9,208 nucleotides of DNA from the NCBI GenBank assembly GCA_029007575.1, contig JAQXIB010000152.1, forward strand, positions 1-9,208. Direction: 5' to 3'. This DNA is from Clostridiales bacterium. Its GTDB lineage: Bacteria; Bacillota; Clostridia; Oscillospirales; Ruminococcaceae. Below the pieces are notes generated by a model. That model searched no databases, was not told the DNA's origin, and was given only the letters and a program-made list of their open reading frames with translations. The translations under genes were made by a program, and so were the position numbers. Shown here in pieces: positions 5,324 through 9,208 of this stretch (positions are counted from its first letter, which is position 1; every line of letters begins with the position of its first letter).

Positions 5324-5352
5324 TTGACGGAATCCGCATTCCGCTGTATTAT
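5324..5352 (+). promoter_or_regulatory. Sigma-A-like promoter of the yebC leader
   Basis: TTGACG (5324-5329) and TATTAT (5347-5352) are 17 bases apart, each with one mismatch to consensus. The -35 element starts one base after the T run of the preceding terminator. Transcription would start near 5359, leaving an unusually long leader of about 275 bases before yebC that contains the palindromic structure at 5404-5561. Confidence 0.75.
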
Positions 5353-5403
5353 TATATGGAACAGGTTTGCGGATATGCTTAGTTTTCAAAGAAAATATTA
5401 TTG

Positions 5404-5561
5404 ATACTAAAATCTAATGAAACGCTTTTATTCTTTCCGGCCTGAATTGCGCCAGAATGTGTTATCCTCCTTGCTGGGCGTCAACCCAGCGTCGTCCCCT
5501 GCCTTTTCTGGCACAATTCGTCCTCGGAAATCGATGAAAGCTTTCAATCAGATTTTAGTAT
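5404..5561 (+). ncRNA. Candidate structured RNA upstream of yebC
   Basis: This 158-base segment pairs with itself in nested order. The closing helix is ATACTAAAATCT (5404-5415) with AGATTTTAGTAT (5550-5561), 12 pairs. Next is GAAA-c-GCTTT (5419-5428) with AAAGCTTTC (5537-5545), nine pairs and one bulge. Then TTTCCG (5434-5439) pairs with CGGAAA (5525-5530), and GAATTGCGCCAGAA (5444-5457) with 5506-5519, 13 pairs and one C-A mismatch. Two pyrimidine-rich 15-base strands (TCCTCC at 5465-5470 and GTCCCC at 5494-5499) flank the apical hairpin GCTGGG-CGTCAA-CCCAGC (5473-5490). It sits about 45 bases downstream of a good promoter and 73 bases before yebC. It could be a cis-regulatory leader, a separate small RNA, or a MITE-like palindrome with TA-flanked inverted ends. 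It does not fit the 6S RNA plan well (the apical stem is too short), and I recognise no riboswitch core. No intrinsic terminator follows it. Confidence 0.5.
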
Positions 5562-5597
5562 GAAATATTGATGATGTAAAAAAGCATTTATTGCATA

Positions 5598-5607
5598 ATA
5601 CTAAAAT
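5598..5607 (+). repeat. Third copy of the closing-helix arm
   Basis: ATACTAAAAT at 5598-5607 exactly repeats 5404-5413, the 5' arm of the closing helix of the candidate RNA. It is also complementary to ATTTTAGTAT at 5552-5561, the 3' arm. The 3' arm could therefore pair either with the distant upstream arm or with this nearby copy, which lies 13 bases before the yebC ribosome binding site. Confidence 0.5.
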
Positions 5608-5634
5608 AGTTTAAGTTTTGAAAGGAAGATTTTC

Positions 5635-6375
5635 ATGTCAGGACATTCCAAATGGAGTACCATCAAACGCAAAAAAGGAAAAACCGACGCGGAGCGCGCT
5701 AAGGTCTTTACCAAAATCGGGCGGGAAATGACGGTTGCCGTTCGCGAAGGAGGCCCCGACCCTACTATAAACAGCAAATTGCGTGATTTGATTGCCAAAG
5801 CAAAAGCCAACAACGTTCCGAACGACAATATTGACCGAGTGATCAAAAAAGCCGCCGGCGGTCAGGACAAAAATGACTATGAAAACATCGTTTACGAGGG
5901 ATACGGTCCCAACGGCGTCGCCCTGATTGTCGAGTGTCTGACCGACAACCGCAACCGCACCGCATCTGATGTACGCCACTATTTTGACAAATTCGGCGGC
6001 AATTTAGGCACCCCCGGATGCGTTTCCTTTATGTTCTCTCCCAAAGGCATTATTTTGATCGAAGATGACGGCTTGGATGAAGAAAAGGTTATGGATGACG
6101 TCATGGAGGCAGGCGCCGACGATTACAAGCTGGAGGATGGCGTTCTGGAAATTTCCACCGACACCGCCGATCTGCACAACGTCAGAGAAGCATTGGAGCA
6201 GATGGGCTACGCCATCAGCTCGGCAGAAGCTGCGCAAGTCCCCGCGACCTATACCCGTCTGGAAGATCCGGACAGTTTGGTAAAAATGGGACGGCTGCTG
6301 GATGCGCTGGAGGATAACGACGACGTACAGAACGTATGGCACAATCTGGAAAACGAAGAGGATCTGCCGGAATAA
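5635..6375 (+). CDS. yebC: YebC/TACO1 family translation factor (formerly probable transcriptional regulator)
   Basis: The 246-residue product is a full-length YebC-family protein. It opens MSGHSKWSTIKRKKGKTDAE and continues with the conserved GREMTVAVREGGPDP, ANNVPNDNIDRVIKKAAGG, YEGYGPNGVALIVECLTDNRNRT and the GGNLGTPGCVSFMF segment (120-133), then an acidic C-terminal region. Family members were long annotated as DNA-binding regulators; more recent work on YebC and mitochondrial TACO1 supports a ribosome-linked role in relieving stalls at proline-rich stretches. The MSGHSKW start places it in the classical YebC group rather than the YeeI-like group. ATG 5635 follows GAAAGGAAG at 5620-5628 with good spacing. 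The gene is single, behind an unusually long, structured leader, and ends at a terminator shared with the convergent araC-type gene. Confidence 0.97.
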   Translation: MSGHSKWSTIKRKKGKTDAERAKVFTKIGREMTVAVREGGPDPTINSKLRDLIAKAKANNVPNDNIDRVIKKAAGGQDKNDYENIVYEGYGPNGVALIVECLTDNRNRTASDVRHYFDKFGGNLGTPGCVSFMFSPKGIILIEDDGLDEEKVMDDVMEAGADDYKLEDGVLEISTDTADLHNVREALEQMGYAISSAEAAQVPATYTRLEDPDSLVKMGRLLDALEDNDDVQNVWHNLENEEDLPE

Positions 6376-6419
6376 GCGGAAAAGGCTGAAAATCGTTTTT
6401 TCTAAAACAAACAAAAAAC

Positions 6420-6487
6420 AAAGATTGAGGTTTTGAAAGCATGATCTAAGACATCAGATCATATTTTTAGCCTCAATCTTTTTTCAT
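6420..6487 (+). terminator. Bidirectional terminator between yebC and the AraC-type gene
   Basis: AAAGATTGAGG (6420-6430) pairs with CCTCAATCTTT (6471-6481) over 11 bases. An inner hairpin, ATGATCT (6441-6447) with AGATCAT (6456-6462), lies inside it. On the plus strand the stem runs into a T run and then further Ts, terminating yebC. On the minus strand it is followed by CTTTGTTTTTTGTTTGTTTT, terminating the regulator gene. The regulator stop codon (6475-6473) lies within the stem. Confidence 0.85.
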
Positions 6488-7300
6488 CTTTTTTGTGCGA
6501 TATTGTACCGGCGATATGCCGTATTGCTTAGTAAAAAGACGGGTAAAATAGTTTTGACCCGAAAATCCACATGCAGCAGCGATTTCCTTAACGGATTTTC
6601 GGCTGCATGTCAACATTTGCTCCGCTTGTGTCAGCCTAACTTGGTGCAAATACTCAATAATAGTCATGTGGTATTCTGACTTAAAGCAGCTCATCAGGGT
6701 AGAACTGCAACAATTAAATTTTTGTGTAAGCAAAGAAAGCGAAAACGTTTTATTGTAATTTCTGTTAATATATTGTTTGATCATTGGAGCAAGATGGTTG
6801 CTGCAGCGATTGATTTTATTCGTTCTTGTAATATGTTCCGCTACCAATTGCATAATGGTCACATAAGAATATATCAAATTTTCATCAATGGATTTGATGG
6901 TATCCACATATTGCTGTGCTTCATCGATATCGTCCATAAAAGGAATCAGCTTTTTGAGAATATATCCGCGCGAGGAACTGCTGTGACTGCGCACCTGTCC
7001 CATCATCAGATAGCCGGAAAGAACACCGAAATGATAAATCGGCGCCACCGCTTCGTATAAACCGCAATGACATTGATATACAAAGGTCTTTTCGGTCTGT
7101 TCGACCTTTTCAAAAGCGACCTTATCCATCTCATTACATTGTTGTCTGATCCGATCTATTTGTTGAATCCGGTTGCAAAACGGTGATAAACTTTGCGGGT
7201 AAGCATAAATCTCATTGTACTCTAAATCGTGAATCGATATTCGAAAACCGGATATCTGAAAAAATTCTTTTAAAATCGGAATAATTTCTGTGTTTTCCAT
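6473..7300 (-). CDS. AraC-family regulator with PocR-like sensory domain
   Basis: The 275-residue product has two parts. Residues 1-150 resemble the PocR ligand-binding domain, with the characteristic cysteines and His in FCNRIQQIDRIRQQC (41-55) and YQCHCGLYEAVAPIYHFGVLSGYLMMGQV (75-103). Residues about 170-270 form the AraC double helix-turn-helix: helix LSLLTQKFNCCSSTLMSCFKSEY in the first half and VKEIAAACGFSGQNYFTRLFTKQYGISPVQYR in the second. Such proteins usually activate adjacent sugar or metabolite genes on binding a small molecule. The start chosen is ATG 7300, preceded by GGAGGAGGT (7311-7303); an upstream in-frame start at 7333 would overlap that site and the intergenic inverted repeat. 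It is divergent from the N-acetylhexosamine kinase operon, its probable target. It appears more A+T-rich than the ribosomal genes. Confidence 0.92.
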   Translation of the reverse strand: MENTEIIPILKEFFQISGFRISIHDLEYNEIYAYPQSLSPFCNRIQQIDRIRQQCNEMDKVAFEKVEQTEKTFVYQCHCGLYEAVAPIYHFGVLSGYLMMGQVRSHSSSSRGYILKKLIPFMDDIDEAQQYVDTIKSIDENLIYSYVTIMQLVAEHITRTNKINRCSNHLAPMIKQYINRNYNKTFSLSLLTQKFNCCSSTLMSCFKSEYHMTIIEYLHQVRLTQAEQMLTCSRKSVKEIAAACGFSGQNYFTRLFTKQYGISPVQYRTKKMKKD

Positions 7301-7326
7301 CGTACCTCCTCCGAAAATACACCTAT

Positions 7327-7351
7327 TTAGCAATTTGTGATATTGTGCTAA
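7327..7351. promoter_or_regulatory. Inverted repeat, candidate operator for the kinase operon
   Basis: TTAGCA (7327-7332) and TGCTAA (7346-7351) are perfect inverted half-sites separated by 13 bases, in the gap between the divergent regulator and kinase genes. The centre lies about 65 bases upstream of the predicted kinase transcription start, a usual place for an activator. AraC proteins more often bind direct repeats, so the match to this regulator is inference. Confidence 0.35.
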
Positions 7352-7369
7352 TAATTATGGAATCTTGCA

Positions 7370-7398
7370 TAGAATATCTAAGGTTAAAACGGTATAAT
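7370..7398 (+). promoter_or_regulatory. Promoter of the kinase operon with poor -35
   Basis: A perfect TATAAT lies at 7393-7398. At 17-base spacing the -35 hexamer would be TAGAAT (7370-7375), only three of six consensus bases. A better TTGCAT at 7365-7370 would need a 22-base spacer. A consensus -10 with a weak -35 is typical of promoters that need an activator, consistent with the divergent AraC-type gene. Confidence 0.5.
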
Positions 7399-7431
7399 GA
7401 TGACAAAAGTTTGAAAGGAATGGTCACAATT

Positions 7432-8532
7432 ATGCCGAAAAAAGATTTACAGCAAATGATTGACGCTATTTCCAATTTTAATATTACAGGTGTGCTGAAC
7501 GGTTGCATTGCCTACGGGAACGGACACATCAACGACACCTTTTTGGTGATTTGCTATGATGAAGCAGGAAAAGAGCATAAATATATTTTACAGGCAATGA
7601 ATCAATACGTTTTCAAGGAGCCCGAAAAAGTAATGGCGAACATTGAACGGGTAACCGCCTTTTTACGAACACAAACCGACAATCCCCGCGAAGTGATGTC
7701 TTTGATTCGCACAAAAGATAATCAAGCTTTTTTTAAGGATCAGTTCGGCTCTTACTGGAGAATGTATGACTTCATCACCGATGCGATTTGCCTGGAACGT
7801 CCCGATTGTACCGAGGATTTTTATCAATGTGCGGTTGCATTCGGAAAATTTCAGCGCTATTTAAATGATTTCCCTGCTGAATCTTTATATGAAATCATTC
7901 CGGATTTCCATAACACCCCCAAAAGATTTGAGCATTTTTCGCAAGCTGTCAAGCAGGATGCTTTTGAGAGAGCCAAAGACGTACAGGAAGAAATTGCTTT
8001 TTTAACTGCCCGCCAAAATTTTTACCCTATTTTAACGGACAGCTTCAAGCGCGGTGTCTTACCCCTCCGTGTGAGCCACAATGACACGAAATCCAACAAT
8101 GTCATGTTGGACGCGTCAACCCGAAAAGCATTATGCGTCATTGATCTCGACACCATCATGCCGGGCTTTTCGGTGACCGATTTCGGAGATGCCATTCGTT
8201 TCGGCGCCAGCACTGCCGACGAAGATGAACAGGATCTCTCGAAAGTCCGTCTGAATCTCGATATGTTCCGCATGTACACCAAAGGTTTTCTGGACGGCTG
8301 CAGCGGCATGCTTGGGAATGACGAGATCATGCTATTACCGGAAGGCGCCAAAATGATGACCATAGAATGCGGCATGCGCTTCCTGACTGATTATTTGGAA
8401 GGTGACATCTATTTTAAGACAGCGTATGCAACCCATAACCTGGTACGCTGCCGCACACAGTTGAAGCTGGTGCAGGAAATGGAAGAACACTGGGATGAAA
8501 TGAAAAGCATTGTCAAACAATATTGCAGATAG
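7432..8532 (+). CDS. nahK: N-acetylhexosamine 1-kinase (NahK/LnpB type)
   Basis: This 366-residue phosphotransferase of the APH-like fold closely resembles NahK (LnpB) of Bifidobacterium longum, which uses ATP to phosphorylate GlcNAc or GalNAc at C1. Matching landmarks are YGNGHINDTFLV (28-39), YILQAMN (51-57), FGKFQRYL (137-144), the catalytic loop LRVSHNDTKSNNVMLD (212-227, with Asp218 as expected base), the metal-binding VIDLDTIMPG (236-245), DFGDAIRFGAS (250-260) and ECGMRFLTDYLEGDIYF (312-328). Length fits the family. ATG 7432 is preferred because AAAGGAATGG (7414-7423) lies upstream at workable spacing; ATG 7420 overlaps that site. Its stop overlaps the ribosome binding site of the next gene, which encodes a nucleotidyltransferase, implying coupled synthesis. 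No lacto-N-biose phosphorylase gene is seen in the window, so the HexNAc source is unknown. Substrate choice between GlcNAc and GalNAc cannot be read from the sequence. Confidence 0.88.
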   Translation: MPKKDLQQMIDAISNFNITGVLNGCIAYGNGHINDTFLVICYDEAGKEHKYILQAMNQYVFKEPEKVMANIERVTAFLRTQTDNPREVMSLIRTKDNQAFFKDQFGSYWRMYDFITDAICLERPDCTEDFYQCAVAFGKFQRYLNDFPAESLYEIIPDFHNTPKRFEHFSQAVKQDAFERAKDVQEEIAFLTARQNFYPILTDSFKRGVLPLRVSHNDTKSNNVMLDASTRKALCVIDLDTIMPGFSVTDFGDAIRFGASTADEDEQDLSKVRLNLDMFRMYTKGFLDGCSGMLGNDEIMLLPEGAKMMTIECGMRFLTDYLEGDIYFKTAYATHNLVRCRTQLKLVQEMEEHWDEMKSIVKQYCR

Positions 8533-8544
8533 GAGACGATCGTC

Positions 8545-9208
8545 ATGAACAACAATATTACTTTAGTGGTTATGGCTGCCGGTATGGGAAGCCGGTTCGG
8601 TGGATTAAAACAACTGGAGCCGATCGGCAACAACGGTGAAGTCATTCTTGATTTTTCAGTATATGACGCTTTAAAAGCGGGATTTAACAAAGTGGTGTTT
8701 GTAATCAAACATGAAATTGAGGACAGCTTTAAACGACTTGTCGGAGATCGTATTGCGCAAAAAGTACATGTTGAATATGTATTTCAGGAAACGGACGCTC
8801 TGCCCGAAGGTTTTGTCTGCCCGCCGGATCGCATCAAGCCATGGGGAACGGCACATGCAGTCCTTTGCTGCAAGGATGTTGTAAAAGAGCCTTTTGCGGT
8901 CATCAATGCAGACGATTATTACGGAAAAAGCGGATTTCAAAAAATAGCCGAATATTTAAAAAACGACAATAACGATTACTGTATGTTCGGATTCCGTCTG
9001 GCAAACACGCTGACAGAAAACGGCTCTGTATCCAGAGGCGTCTGTGAAATACAAAACGGCTGTTTGCAATCGGTCACCGAGCGCACAAAAATCATAAATT
9101 GTAAATATACGGAAGACAACGGAAAAACTTGGATTTGCCTTGCACCGGATACGATCGTATCCATGAACCTTTGGGGATTCCGTCCTGATATTTTTGAATA
9201 TGCGCAGC
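8545..9208 (+). CDS. Sugar-phosphate nucleotidyltransferase (partial)
   Basis: The gene begins at ATG 8545 and runs off the right edge after 221 codons. The N-terminus ITLVVMAAGMGSRFGGLKQ (5-23) is the nucleotide-binding signature of sugar-phosphate nucleotidyltransferases. WGTAHAVLCCKD (100-111) and VINADDYYG (119-127) are the expected substrate-site and metal-binding (Asp) segments. Members are about 300 residues, so roughly three quarters is present. It would join a sugar 1-phosphate to an NTP, giving a nucleotide sugar and pyrophosphate. Its ribosome binding site AGGAG (8531-8535) overlaps the stop codon of the kinase gene, so the two are likely translated together and share a pathway. 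The simplest reading is HexNAc-1-P to UDP-HexNAc, but the sugar and nucleotide are inferred from context. No acetyltransferase domain like that of GlmU is visible in this part. Confidence 0.85.
   Translation, partial: MNNNITLVVMAAGMGSRFGGLKQLEPIGNNGEVILDFSVYDALKAGFNKVVFVIKHEIEDSFKRLVGDRIAQKVHVEYVFQETDALPEGFVCPPDRIKPWGTAHAVLCCKDVVKEPFAVINADDYYGKSGFQKIAEYLKNDNNDYCMFGFRLANTLTENGSVSRGVCEIQNGCLQSVTERTKIINCKYTEDNGKTWICLAPDTIVSMNLWGFRPDIFEYAQ

Noticed and set aside
5404..5561. 6S RNA as identity of the yebC leader structure
   Set aside because: 6S RNA has a long apical stem beyond its central bubble. Here the apical stem is only six pairs, and most pairing is below the bubble. A covariance search could still overturn this.
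1..9208. CRISPR arrays, transposase genes, tRNA or rRNA genes, phage genes
   Set aside because: No regularly spaced repeats, no transposase motifs, no tRNA cloverleaf and no rRNA segments were seen on either strand.

Overview
The window comes from the chromosome of an endospore-forming Firmicute, most likely class Clostridia (an Oscillospiraceae/Ruminococcaceae-like gut bacterium). Evidence: a germination protease gene (gpr) divergent from rpsT, an L27 with the Firmicutes-type cleavable N-terminal extension beside its protease Prp, the rplU-prp-rpmA-obgE order (without the spo0B found in Bacillus), Mini-RNase III, strong AGGAGG-type ribosome binding sites and sigma-A-like promoters. Species cannot be fixed from the sequence alone.

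Layout. 1-288 (minus): 5' end of gpr, running off the left edge. 347-826: rpsT with promoter, possible structured leader and terminator. 917-2130: promoter, L21 leader, rplU, prp, rpmA and terminator, one ribosomal-protein operon. 2202-4966 (plus): obgE, mrnC (Mini-RNase III) and a YitT-family membrane protein. 4950-5634: a 670-base stretch lacking long genes but not empty. It holds a likely 50-residue Gln/Asn-rich small protein on the minus strand with a candidate terminator, a strong plus-strand terminator, a good promoter, and a 158-base imperfect palindrome that would fold into a multi-helix RNA upstream of yebC. 5635-6375: yebC. 6420-6487: a terminator shared by yebC and the convergent regulator. 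6473-7300 (minus): an AraC-type regulator with a PocR-like sensory domain. 7432-9208 (plus): an N-acetylhexosamine 1-kinase (NahK/LnpB type) and a sugar-phosphate nucleotidyltransferase cut by the right edge.

How the genes work together. The left half is housekeeping: ribosomal proteins, the protease that matures L27, a ribosome-associated GTPase and an rRNA-maturation nuclease. The right end looks like an inducible module: the kinase would make GlcNAc-1-P or GalNAc-1-P, the nucleotidyltransferase would activate it to a nucleotide sugar, and the divergent regulator would sense a ligand. This fits salvage of amino sugars from mucin or milk-type glycans, and is inference from homology and arrangement.

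The strongest candidate for something undescribed is the yebC leader (5360-5634). Its nested helices are closed by 5404-5415 paired with 5550-5561, and a third copy of the 5' arm at 5598-5607 could compete for the same partner. It may be a cis-regulatory switch, a stand-alone small RNA or a MITE-like palindrome; I could not match it to a known family from memory.
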